Origin: Corynebacterium sp. p3-SID1145
GTDB lineage: Bacteria > Actinomycetota > Actinomycetes > Mycobacteriales > Mycobacteriaceae
Assembly (NCBI GenBank): GCA_025144245.1
Contig: JALXXC010000004.1
Coordinates: 62,001 to 126,000 of the forward strand
Length of the DNA: 64,000 nt
Direction: 5' to 3'
A model generated the notes under the pieces. That model did not search any database, had not been told where the DNA came from, and was given only the letters and a program-made list of their open reading frames with translations. A program made the translations under genes and the position numbers. Numbering within the stretch: the first letter of the stretch is position 1; every line of letters begins with the position of its first letter. Shown in pieces: positions 56,426 to 64,000 of the stretch.

Positions 56426-57287
56426 AGGTGTGAAGAAGTACGAGAACCCGCCTAGCAACAAAGCATCGCTAGAACAACGGGTGCGAAATCTAAACCGTAC
56501 GGATGAAAAAGCTTCAGCACGTCAATCTTTCTTCATCGCCATGACTGTGGTTGCGCAAATGCTTCCTCCGGGTGTTGTGAAAGGCGGCGGTGGGATGATC
56601 TTTCGCTATGGGCCCGGCGTGCGAACAACAAAGGATCTCGACGCAGCCAGACAGAACTCTGAGGAAAGTTACCTCGAAGAGTTTGAGGAGAGGTTAGCTG
56701 CTGGGTGGTCCGGATTCACGGGCGTGCTAAAGGAAAAGAAGTCGCCTCAGCCGAAGGATGTACCCGAGCAATACGTGGCAAAAAGACTGAAAGTCAGCTT
56801 GTCTTACAAAGGCGAGCTTTGGCGCTCAGTGCAGATTGATCTAGCGCACAATGAAATCGGCATTGCGGACGAGTATGTGGAGGAATTGTCTGCAGATCTT
56901 GCGGATTATGTGACAGCTGTTGGGCTGCCGACTCCGCGGCCGATTCCCCTTGTCGTTGTCGAGTATCAGATCGCGCAGAAAATACACGCTCTGACTTTGC
57001 CTGGAGCAGACAGGAGTCACGATCTCATCGATCTTCAATTGCTCATGGCGGAGGACTGCGCAAATCTAGGCTGGGTCAACGAGCTGTGCCGCCGGATCTT
57101 TGCTTTCCGGAATGCCCATGCGTGGCCCCCGGTTCTTGTGGCTGGCGAAAATTGGGCAGAAAAGTACGACAAAGCAAAGAATGAATTGGACGAGGCTGCG
57201 GGAGTGCGCGATTTCGAAGAGGCGCTCGTGTGGGGGCGGGAGCTGATCGAAAGGATCGATAGAGCCCGCATTGCGACTGAGGGGTAA
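56418..57287 (+). CDS. abiEii: AbiEii-family nucleotidyltransferase toxin
   Basis: A 289-residue nucleotidyltransferase. The active core GGGGMIFRYGPGVRTTKDLD has the Gly-rich motif and the metal-binding Asp; later PIPLVVVEYQIAQKIHALT and SHDLIDLQLL match the family. Such toxins act on tRNA or NTP pools in growth arrest. ATG 56418 overlaps the antitoxin end. Lower GC and codon use than neighbours suggest acquisition. Confidence 0.85.
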   Translation: MSKGVKKYENPPSNKASLEQRVRNLNRTDEKASARQSFFIAMTVVAQMLPPGVVKGGGGMIFRYGPGVRTTKDLDAARQNSEESYLEEFEERLAAGWSGFTGVLKEKKSPQPKDVPEQYVAKRLKVSLSYKGELWRSVQIDLAHNEIGIADEYVEELSADLADYVTAVGLPTPRPIPLVVVEYQIAQKIHALTLPGADRSHDLIDLQLLMAEDCANLGWVNELCRRIFAFRNAHAWPPVLVAGENWAEKYDKAKNELDEAAGVRDFEEALVWGRELIERIDRARIATEG

Positions 57288-57354
57288 CGACGAGGCAATA
57301 GTTCTAGTCGAAACAACACAAAACAGGGCATCATACTCACGCTTGCACGGGAAA

Positions 57355-57381
57355 AAGGAGCGCGGGGGTGCCGCGCTCCTT
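57355..57381 (-). terminator. Terminator between AbiEii and the CAP gene
   Basis: AAGGAGCGCGG / CCGCGCTCCTT, 11-bp stem, 5-base loop. The A-run beside it gives a U-run on the minus strand transcript of the CAP gene. Confidence 0.85.
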
Positions 57382-57396
57382 CAGGTGCTGGAAGTT

Positions 57397-58320
57397 CTAG
57401 ATCAGGCCCAGCTGACGTGCGATGCTCGCCACCACGCCGAGCAGGCTCAGAATGCCGAAGACGATTCCGATGATGTTGTTGATGTCCTCGCTGGAGCCAC
57501 CGAGTCCAGTGCTGATACCTGCCGAATCGCTCGGAGCCTTCTTCACCGGTCCCGGGGTGCCCTGCTTCAAGCCGGTCGGGTTTTCACCCGGTTTGGCGGG
57601 GCGGTAGAGCCATGCACGCTGCATGCCCGTGGCCATGGGTGCGCTGTTGCCCGGGGTCTCGCTCGTGGCCGCAGCCGTGTAGGTGCCCCACTTTGTGCCG
57701 GGGATGAAGACCTCGCCGAAGCCGTAGTACTTGTTCTTCGGGTTGATCATCATGTGAAGGTGGCCGTTGCCGGATGCGTATGCTCCGCGGTTGCTATTCA
57801 ATTTGGCTAGTTCGCCGTGGCCCCAGCCCTGCATGATGGAATGCTCCAGGGAGGCTCCTCCTCCCAAGGACTCCGCCCAGGTTTGTTGGCCGTCCACCTT
57901 TGCGCCCCAGAGATCCGATCCGTCCGGGCGCTGGTGGCTCAAATCCGCGTACTGCTCGCCGGCGCGCTGGATGGCGATGCGGGTCAGGCCGTCGTCGATG
58001 GCGACGGCGTTGACGTACGCCTCTTTAGTCTTAAGGCCGTGCTGACGTGCGACTTCCTGCAGGCGTGTGGAGCCGGGCTGCGAAGAGTCGTTGAAGTACG
58101 GGTTGAGGTCCCACATCTCGCCGCGCAGCTTCTTCAGAGCCGGCAGACCCGTTTCGCGGGCGGCACCGTAGTCGAAGGTGGCGTCGACGGCGACGGAGTT
58201 CGCAACCGTGGTGTTCAGCTCGACCCCGGTGAGTGGTGCCGGGTCGGCGCTGGCGACAGCGGGGGAGAGGGAGAGCGCGAGCGAGGTCGCGACGGCGGCC
58301 GTGAGGAAGCGGTGACGCAT
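57397..58320 (-). CDS. Exported CAP-domain-like protein with C-terminal membrane anchor
   Basis: A 307-residue protein. Signal peptide MRHRFLTAAVATSLALSLS, cut near ASADP. The middle resembles the CAP/SCP fold: RIAIQRAGEQYADLSHQRPDGS, then WAESLGGGASLEHSIMQGW and GNGHLHMMINPKNKYYGFGEV. A Pro/Ser linker and a C-terminal helix (IIGIVFGILSLLGVVASIA) anchor it. Many actinobacteria have such secreted CAP proteins; role not known. Confidence 0.8.
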   Translation of the reverse strand: MRHRFLTAAVATSLALSLSPAVASADPAPLTGVELNTTVANSVAVDATFDYGAARETGLPALKKLRGEMWDLNPYFNDSSQPGSTRLQEVARQHGLKTKEAYVNAVAIDDGLTRIAIQRAGEQYADLSHQRPDGSDLWGAKVDGQQTWAESLGGGASLEHSIMQGWGHGELAKLNSNRGAYASGNGHLHMMINPKNKYYGFGEVFIPGTKWGTYTAAATSETPGNSAPMATGMQRAWLYRPAKPGENPTGLKQGTPGPVKKAPSDSAGISTGLGGSSEDINNIIGIVFGILSLLGVVASIARQLGLI

Positions 58321-58519
58321 GGGGCTTCTTTCTATCGAAGGGTGGAGGGGAGAGGAACTTCCACACATATAAACTCTCGACCATTCAGTTTTGTTACAGC
58401 TTATGTCAAGGCACCTTTAATTCGGGGGTAGGGGAAATTTTGAGAAGGCTCGGAACCTTTTCACGTGTAGAGAAGTCTAAGTAGTAGGAACAATAAGTGA
58501 CTTCGGTAGCATTGGAGGT

Positions 58520-58753
58520 ATGAAAATTAGTATCAGCGTCGAGGAGAAAGACCTGAACTTTCTCGACAAGTACGCAAGCGACCACAGTCTGGGGACGAGG
58601 TCGGCAGCCATGCGAAAGGCTATTGATGCGCTGCGCAAAGAAGAGCTTGCGTGGCAATACGGGCAGGCCTTCTCTGAATGGGAAGGCAGCTTGGAAAAGG
58701 AATTCTGGGAACGGTTTAGCGGCGACGGGATTGATGGCGATGAGGCGTGGTGA
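58520..58753 (+). CDS. mazE: MazE-type antitoxin
   Basis: A 77-residue protein with a ribbon-helix-helix N-terminus (MKISISVEEKDLNFLDKYASDHSLGTRSAAMRKAID) and an acidic C-terminal tail (EWEGSLEKEFWERF) that would wrap the toxin. GGAGGT directly precedes ATG 58520. Overlaps mazF by 14 bases. Confidence 0.85.
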   Translation: MKISISVEEKDLNFLDKYASDHSLGTRSAAMRKAIDALRKEELAWQYGQAFSEWEGSLEKEFWERFSGDGIDGDEAW

Positions 58754-59090
58754 AATTCGGCTCGTCGAGCTAGATCCGGTGGTTGGGTCCGAGGCGAAAA
58801 AACGGCGACCAGCTGTCATTGTCAGTAACGATCAAGCAGTGCGCCAAGTAGCTGTATTGAACAGAGGCGTGGTGGCCGTTGTGCCGCTCACCAGCAACAC
58901 GGAAAAGGTCTATCTTTTTCAAACTCTATTGCCGAAGGATCGAACTGGCTTGAACAAGGATTCAAAAGCTCAGTCGGAGCAGATTCGTGCTGTCGATGTG
59001 AGCCGGATTGGGCCGCAACTGGGCATCGTCCCGCCGGATCTTTTGGGAGAGGTGGACGAAACGCTTCGACTGCACCTTGGATTGGGGTGA
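58740..59090 (+). CDS. mazF: MazF/PemK-family mRNA endoribonuclease toxin
   Basis: A 116-residue toxin: RRGEIRLVELDPVVGSEAKKRRPAVIVSND, the VVPLTSN strand, and a C-terminal QIRAVDVSRIG typical of MazF. Cleaves mRNA when MazE is degraded. ATG 58740 lies within the mazE end. Confidence 0.9.
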   Translation: MRRGEIRLVELDPVVGSEAKKRRPAVIVSNDQAVRQVAVLNRGVVAVVPLTSNTEKVYLFQTLLPKDRTGLNKDSKAQSEQIRAVDVSRIGPQLGIVPPDLLGEVDETLRLHLGLG

Positions 59091-59149
59091 GGAATGAGGG
59101 GGGGGGGCGGGGGAGTCGTCGATAAGCGATCTTCTGGCAAGATGGCGGT

Positions 59150-59437
59150 ATGGCTGAAGGAACGAGGCTGAGCGAAAGCAAAGATTTCGATGTCCCCGCG
59201 CACCGCTACGGCGATGACGTGGAAGCGATCCTCATACCGGAGGACGAGTAGTTCCGCTACACCGACACTGATGAATCCCCGTGGGTGACCATCAAGTCCA
59301 ACGACAAGAAGCGTGCCCGTATTAATGCGATGCGCTACATCTTGAGCAAGTTCGAGTACACGAACAAAGATCACGACGTGGTGGGGGAGCCGGACCCGCA
59401 GATCGTCAAACGGGGTCGCGACCAGATCGGTGATTAA
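59150..59437 (+). pseudogene. ppk2 remnant (second copy)
   Basis: After a TAG, bases 59252-59437 encode FRYTDTDESPWVTIKSNDKK through to GRDQIGD, nearly identical to the last ~60 residues of the intact ppk2. The TAG sits where the intact gene has the CAG of EEQFRYTD. The preceding 33 codons from ATG 59150 do not match ppk2; most of the gene is deleted. The upstream CGTCGATAAGC and ATGGCGG context is also shared with the intact copy. Confidence 0.85.
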
Positions 59438-60268
59438 GAGCGAGACCCGCGGCGAGGTCACCATCGTGACCATTGACCGCGATGAGAAGAGGAACGCGCT
59501 ATCAGTCGAGGTGGCCCGTGGCCTTCGCCACGCGATTGAGTCTTCGTTCGCTCATTCCCGCGCTATTGTGCTCACCGGCGCGGGCAAGGCTTTTTCCGCA
59601 GGCGCTGATCTAGGGGAGAACAAGCTCGGGGCGGGTTCTTCGAGGCGTTCACAGAGCTGCTCAACGCGGTGCGTGCGGCACCTGTGCCTGTCATCGCGCA
59701 TGTGAATGGGCCTTCTATCGGGGCGGGCGCGATGCTGGCAATGGTCTGTGACATTCGTGTGGCTGGCGAGAGGGCGTTATTCTCCATTCCAGTGGCGGAC
59801 ATGGCTATCGGGGTGGAGGGCACCATCGTCGAACTGCTGATGTCGCTCGTCGGGGGCGGGCGGGCGCGAGCCATGCTTCTTGCCGGGATGCGGTTGGAGC
59901 GAGACGAGTCCGTCGCATGCGGAATGAGCCTTCCAGGCGGCATGGACCAGGCCGTGGAAGTGGCGCAGCGGTGCGCGGGAAAAGCGCCGCTGAGCATACG
60001 CAACATCAAGGCCGAGTTCGCGCCGGACTTGTTCACTTCTGAGGAGCGCGATGCGTTCCGCGCCGCGCTGTTTTCCTCAGAGTGTGAGTGCTCTTCGAAA
60101 TGTAGCGCACGGGCGCGTCGGGAGAAAAGACCGCCGCGATTCATGGGGCGGTATCAGCGAGCAGGCGCGCCCCGTGGGGGATATGCGCGTCGTGCGCGGG
60201 GAAATGCAGTACACGGGGCGCGGGCAACGGTTCCTCAATCACAGGGAATTTGTATTCAACTCGCATGA
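59430..60268 (+). pseudogene. Enoyl-CoA hydratase family pseudogene
   Basis: A second copy of the short crotonase-fold gene. The first frame (GTG 59430) gives TIVTIDRDEKRNALS and GKAFSAGADLGENK; near 59630 it breaks, and FFEAFTELLNAVRAAPVPVIAHVNGPSIGAGAMLA continues in another frame to 60268. The tail after about 60085 does not look like the family and may contain another shift. Paralogue of 48103-48708. Confidence 0.8.
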
Positions 60269-60437
60269 AGAGACACTACTGTGTATTGTCGCGCGTGAGC
60301 CATAAAACTGCGACAATAAGCCTACTCGCTGCCTATGCGTTAGTGGAGAGTATTTCATAACAATGTCTGAATATTTCGCCTAATGATTCCTGGCTCCGTG
60401 TTGCGCTCTCTTTCTGCCCACCCCGAAAGGCTGACCC

Positions 60438-60701
60438 ATGCTCGAGATATCTCTCGCGGCGTCATCCCTGCTCCTCGAAATCGCGCGCCTGGTCATGCGG
60501 TTCGGGTGCTTTCTTTTTCTCAGCTATTTGCTGGCTTTCATCCTGTCGCTGACACTCACGTCGGTGGTTCCAAAAAACCGGGCAGGGGCCGCGCAGGCCG
60601 CAGACCCGGCGAAACAAGGCCGCCACCGACTGACAGGCGGCTCCGCGGAGCAACCCCAGCCCGCAAGCACTGAGCGCAAAGATGCGGTGGCACAACCGTG
60701 A
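60438..60701 (+). CDS. Small membrane protein of the putative polysaccharide operon
   Basis: An 87-residue protein with one or two N-terminal helices (LLLEIARLVMRFGCFLFLSYLLAFILSLTLT) and a polar tail. It precedes the glycosyltransferase and overlaps it by 4 bases. Likely an accessory subunit; no family recognised. Confidence 0.7.
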   Translation: MLEISLAASSLLLEIARLVMRFGCFLFLSYLLAFILSLTLTSVVPKNRAGAAQAADPAKQGRHRLTGGSAEQPQPASTERKDAVAQP

Positions 60702-62053
60702 TACTGATCAATGGACACGTCATCGACCTGGTGTTCGGCTTCGTCACCGTGGCTATCGCCCTCGGACTGAGCTACGTCTTCCTGCTCACGTTGTTGTCGC
60801 GCACGCGGCAGAAAATCTGGGTTCCGCGCAGCTACCGCGAAGGCGACCCCTCCGTGATTTTCGTTATCCCGTGCCTCAACGAGGAAGCGGTCATTGAAGC
60901 GAGTCTGCAGCGCCTGCTGGCGATGGATTACCCGGACCTTCACATCCTCGTCATCGACGATGGATCAGACGACGATACGGCGCAGATCGTCCGCGGGCGC
61001 GACGCACCGCAAATTCATCTGCTGCAGCGTCACCTCCCGAACGCCAGGCTGGGCAAAGGCGAAGCGCTCAACGCCGCCTTCACGCACATCCGGGCGGGCA
61101 ATCTGTGCGATGTCTCCGACCCCGAGAACGTTCTCATCGTCGTGGTGGATGCCGATGGCCGCATGGAACCGGACTCTTTGCGCTATGTCATCCCAGCATT
61201 CGAGGACCCCACGCTCGGCGGCGTGCAGATCGGCGTGAGGATCAACAACCGCACCAACAACCTGCTCGCGCGCATGCAGGACATGGAGTTTGTCCTCTAC
61301 ACCGAAGTCTTTCAGCGCGCGCGAGTGCGGCTGCGGACCCCGGGCCTTGGAGGCAACGGACAATTCGTCCGCCTTTCCACCCTCGAGACACTCAGCGACA
61401 AGCCGTGGTCCCAATCGCTCACAGAAGACCTCGATCTGGGCGTCCGTATCCTCATCAACGGCTACCGGATCGACTTTTGCCCCGATGCAGCGGTGCACCA
61501 GCAGGGCCTTGTCAGCATGAAGCGCTGGATCCGCCAGCGTGCACGGTGGTTCCAAGGCCACCTGCAATCGTGGTCACTCATTGGCGATGTGCTGACCTCG
61601 TTGAAGGGCAAGCAGCGGATCGATCTGTTCTACCACTTGACCAGCCCGGTCATGCTGCTCATCGTCGCGATATTCACCCTGTCGCTGCTGCTGTCCACCA
61701 TCGGTCAGCTGCTGGCCATCCCGGCAGGAACGTTCGAGTTCCACGCGTACTGGATCATCGGGTATTTGCTCGCGTTCGGCCCCATGATCATGCTCGGGTT
61801 GATCTACGCCCAATCGGAGCCCGGTCTAGGGCTGCTGCGCGCAGTCGGTCTGTCGCACGTCTACGTCGCCTACATTTTGCTCTGGGCAATCGCCGGAGTG
61901 CGCGCCATCAAGAACATCCTGCTCGGCCGGCGCGGATGGGCGAAAACGGAACGCGTCCAAGAAGTCGGCAACGTCAGCATGGCCGTCGAGGCTGCGGGCA
62001 TTGCCGGGTCCAGCGACCCGGACGCCGAAACGTTTGCCGAAACGGGGAAGTAA
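60698..62053 (+). CDS. Processive family-2 glycosyltransferase
   Basis: A 451-residue membrane GT2 of the cellulose-synthase/PgaC type. After an N-terminal helix come FVIPCLNEEAVIEASL, DDGS near residue 86, DAD near 150, TEDLD near 243 and the RQRARW form of the QxxRW motif near 278, then four C-terminal helices. Such enzymes polymerise a beta-linked sugar and push the chain through the membrane. GTG 60698 overlaps the previous stop. Confidence 0.9.
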   Translation: MILINGHVIDLVFGFVTVAIALGLSYVFLLTLLSRTRQKIWVPRSYREGDPSVIFVIPCLNEEAVIEASLQRLLAMDYPDLHILVIDDGSDDDTAQIVRGRDAPQIHLLQRHLPNARLGKGEALNAAFTHIRAGNLCDVSDPENVLIVVVDADGRMEPDSLRYVIPAFEDPTLGGVQIGVRINNRTNNLLARMQDMEFVLYTEVFQRARVRLRTPGLGGNGQFVRLSTLETLSDKPWSQSLTEDLDLGVRILINGYRIDFCPDAAVHQQGLVSMKRWIRQRARWFQGHLQSWSLIGDVLTSLKGKQRIDLFYHLTSPVMLLIVAIFTLSLLLSTIGQLLAIPAGTFEFHAYWIIGYLLAFGPMIMLGLIYAQSEPGLGLLRAVGLSHVYVAYILLWAIAGVRAIKNILLGRRGWAKTERVQEVGNVSMAVEAAGIAGSSDPDAETFAETGK

Positions 62054-62704
62054 GTGCTGAAGAAATTGCGCCTCATCGGCGTCGCAATCGTCATCATCGG
62101 GGCCTTATTAGGAGTTGCTTTGATCGCCTGGAACAGTACACATCCACGCACGTGGCACGAGAACAAGCAGTACGGGCAGTGGTACGTGGTTTACAACGGA
62201 TACGGCACAGTGTCCGGAACAGAAGAAGAGGTCGTGCTCGAGCCGAGCCCCGCAGCGCATCAGGACACCACGCATGCCGCGCTCGTCCGAACCGCGGAAG
62301 TGTTTCCCGAGGACGTCGAATTTGAGGTGACCGTGCATACGGAAACCCAAGTGCGCGACGGTGAACCCAACCCGTGGGAAGTGGGCTGGGTGCTGTGGAA
62401 TTACGAAAATGACCAGCGCTTCTACGCGGTGGCGTTGAAGCCAAATGGGTGGGAAATTTCGAAACAAGATCCCGACTATCGCGGTGCCCAGAGATTCCTC
62501 CTCAGCGGAAGCAATGTGACCTTCCCGCTCAATGAGGACCACCGCGTGAAAGTGCACCACTCCGGGGATTCCTTCAAGGTGTGGGCAGATGGCCACTTTC
62601 TTGGCGAGTTTACGGATGAAGAACAGCCGTACAAGGGCGGATCCGTGGCTTTATACACAGAAGATGCGCGAGTGCGCTTCTCAGATTTTGAGGTGCTCAG
62701 GTGA
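62054..62704 (+). CDS. Membrane-anchored lectin/glucanase-fold protein
   Basis: A 216-residue protein: N-terminal helix (LIGVAIVIIGALLGVALIAW), then a beta-rich domain (DVEFEVTVHTETQVRDGEP, GWVLWNYENDQRFYAVALKP, HRVKVHHSGDSFKVWADGHFLGEFTD, GGSVALYTEDARVRFSDFEV) resembling concanavalin A-like glucanase domains. Probably binds or cuts the polymer made by the neighbouring GT2. Starts right after the GT2 stop codon. Confidence 0.75.
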   Translation: MLKKLRLIGVAIVIIGALLGVALIAWNSTHPRTWHENKQYGQWYVVYNGYGTVSGTEEEVVLEPSPAAHQDTTHAALVRTAEVFPEDVEFEVTVHTETQVRDGEPNPWEVGWVLWNYENDQRFYAVALKPNGWEISKQDPDYRGAQRFLLSGSNVTFPLNEDHRVKVHHSGDSFKVWADGHFLGEFTDEEQPYKGGSVALYTEDARVRFSDFEVLR

Positions 62705-64000
62705 CTTCCAAACGCCGGTGGTTGAATCCACTTCTCGCTACTGCAGCCGCTGTGAGCGTCGTCGCGTCAGCCACGCTCTTTTTCGGAGTCGTTGATGACT
62801 CGCTCGTGCCAGGCGAAGCGTCCCCGATTGTGACGGAGTTCGTTCGCGCTGTAGATGCGGACAACCCCGATGACACGACGTTGGCCCGCACAACTCTCAA
62901 CCCCGAATTCGGCAACCCGGAGGGACCAGCGTCGACGCTGGTGCTGTACGACGCAGACTCCGAATATGGAGAGGTGCAGGCGATCGCGGCGGGCAACCTG
63001 GCATCACGCTTCGGCCGGGTGCGCTTAGAACCGATGGCGGATTACGTCGCCGGTGAGATGACCGCGTACACCGGCGCGATCTATATCGGTCAGGGAAACG
63101 GGGCCTTCATCCCGCAAGCATTCATCGATGACGTGGTCACCACCGACACCAAGGTGTTATGGGCCGGTGCGGGAATTGAAAAACTCGGATGGTCGCCAGG
63201 GTTTGTGGAATCCTTCGGCTGGGACCCGGTGGCCACAGCCGCGGCGACGAGGGAAGACATTACCTTCATCGACTACAACGGTAAAAGCTTTGAAAAGCCG
63301 CAGCAGGAGTCAACGGTCCGGGTGCCGGTCTTGTCTAACCCCGCCAAAGTGACGGTGCTCGGTACTGCGCGATGCGGCGACCTGCGGGAACCGATGCAGT
63401 GCTCGAGAGCTGATTCCGGGGTCATGCCGTGGGCAATTCGGTCCCGCAACCTCACGTATGTCGGGGACATTCCGGTCGCAGCGACCGAGGAGCGATCGAA
63501 CTCCATCGCGTTCGCCGACTTGTATTACGATCTGCTGGCTCCAGACACCCAGCCGACCCAGAAGGCCGCTGTCCGTCTTGAAGATGTCGGCCCGATGGCA
63601 GAACCTGCGCATCTGCGTAAAGTCGCGGATCTCCTCTACGAGCGGGGCATTCCGTTCCAGATCGCGGTCATTCCGTTCTATGTGTCGGAGCGGACAGAAA
63701 ACCGCGCCGACGACCGCTTCGTCGGACTCTCCTTGCTTGATAAACCAGACGTCGTCGACGCGATTAAGTACATGCAAAAGCGGGGCGGCCAGATAGTCCA
63801 GCACGGGACCACCCACCAATACGGGTCGCTCCAGAACCCCTACGTCAGCTCGCGTGCAGGCGAAGATTTCGAGTTTGTGCGTTCGCAATGCTCGGCGACA
63901 GCGCAGCCGCCGTACGAGTTCGAAGAGTGCAAAGAGGAATCCTGGGTCGCAGTAACGGGGCCCGTGGGCACAGATACGGTAGACGAGCACGAAGAGCGGG
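62701..64000 (+). CDS. DUF2334 deacetylase-like protein, cut by window end
   Basis: At least 433 residues, open at the window edge. An N-terminal helix (LLATAAAVSVVASATLFFGVV) is followed by a ~250-residue exported region and then a DUF2334 domain: AAVRLEDVGPMAEPAHLRKVADLLYERGIPFQIAVIP and IVQHGTTHQYGS, with Asp and His where polysaccharide deacetylases bind metal. Together with the GT2 this suggests de-N-acetylation of an exopolysaccharide. GTG 62701 overlaps the previous stop. Confidence 0.8.
   Translation, partial: MTSKRRWLNPLLATAAAVSVVASATLFFGVVDDSLVPGEASPIVTEFVRAVDADNPDDTTLARTTLNPEFGNPEGPASTLVLYDADSEYGEVQAIAAGNLASRFGRVRLEPMADYVAGEMTAYTGAIYIGQGNGAFIPQAFIDDVVTTDTKVLWAGAGIEKLGWSPGFVESFGWDPVATAAATREDITFIDYNGKSFEKPQQESTVRVPVLSNPAKVTVLGTARCGDLREPMQCSRADSGVMPWAIRSRNLTYVGDIPVAATEERSNSIAFADLYYDLLAPDTQPTQKAAVRLEDVGPMAEPAHLRKVADLLYERGIPFQIAVIPFYVSERTENRADDRFVGLSLLDKPDVVDAIKYMQKRGGQIVQHGTTHQYGSLQNPYVSSRAGEDFEFVRSQCSATAQPPYEFEECKEESWVAVTGPVGTDTVDEHEER

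Overview
The window is chromosomal DNA from a high-GC actinobacterium, almost certainly a Corynebacterium. The evidence is gene content and order: fprA / pta-ackA / pknG-glnH-glnX, a fused mnhA followed by mnhCDEFG, a solitary HrcA/CIRCE-controlled groEL2 followed by two tiny PorH/PorA-type cell-wall channel genes and then ppk2, and dacB-tilS near ppa. No rRNA, tRNA or CRISPR was seen. The species cannot be named from the sequence alone.

Layout. (1) 1-0.3 kb: 3' end of purA. (2) 0.4-6.5 kb: a less conserved block with a three-gene minus-strand operon of unknown function, a divergent DUF3710 gene and a 695-residue secreted or membrane protein with a very hydrophobic C-terminal half; an IS3 transposase scrap lies just after it. 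(3) 7-10.4 kb: divergent secreted phosphatases (PAP2 type and Tat-exported PhoD type). (4) 10.4-20.4 kb: core metabolism and signalling, with fprA divergent from pta-ackA, then the glnX-glnH-pknG operon that links amino-acid sensing to 2-oxoglutarate dehydrogenase control. (5) 20.4-30.3 kb: Nudix hydrolase plus ABC exporter, cardiolipin synthase, exonuclease III, GNAT, peptide deformylase, DUF3263, LytR_C protein and a YbdK-type ligase. (6) 30.4-36.9 kb: Mrp-type Na+/H+ antiporter operon. (7) 37.1-43.9 kb: a stand-alone LeuA regulatory-domain protein preceded by a leucine-rich leader peptide, M20 peptidase, OPT transporter and secreted lipase. (8) 44-49 kb: groEL2, porH, porA, ppk2, echA. (9) 48.8-60.3 kb: an accessory-rich mosaic with a broken DUF5979 surface-protein gene, MarR, rhodanese, sortase, ppa, dacB and tilS, three toxin-antitoxin modules (BrnT/BrnA, AbiEi/AbiEii, MazE/MazF) and a decayed second copy of the ppk2-echA pair. 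(10) 60.4-64 kb: an operon, cut by the window end, encoding a small membrane protein, a processive GT2 glycosyltransferase, a lectin/glucanase-fold protein and a DUF2334 deacetylase-like protein, probably an exopolysaccharide system.

Most striking signals. An exact 11-base word, CGTCGATAAGC or its complement, occurs 20 times between 12.5 and 59.2 kb, on both strands, in several codon phases and between genes. It is absent from both ends of the window. It behaves like a genome-wide DNA-level signal such as an uptake or architecture motif. The second is a leucine-codon-rich leader peptide with attenuator-like stems in front of a protein that consists only of a LeuA-type allosteric domain. Also notable are a triple repeat of an FHA-docking-like segment in the PknG N-terminus, a low-complexity insertion inside the second HKD motif of the cardiolipin synthase, and several strong palindromes in intergenic DNA.
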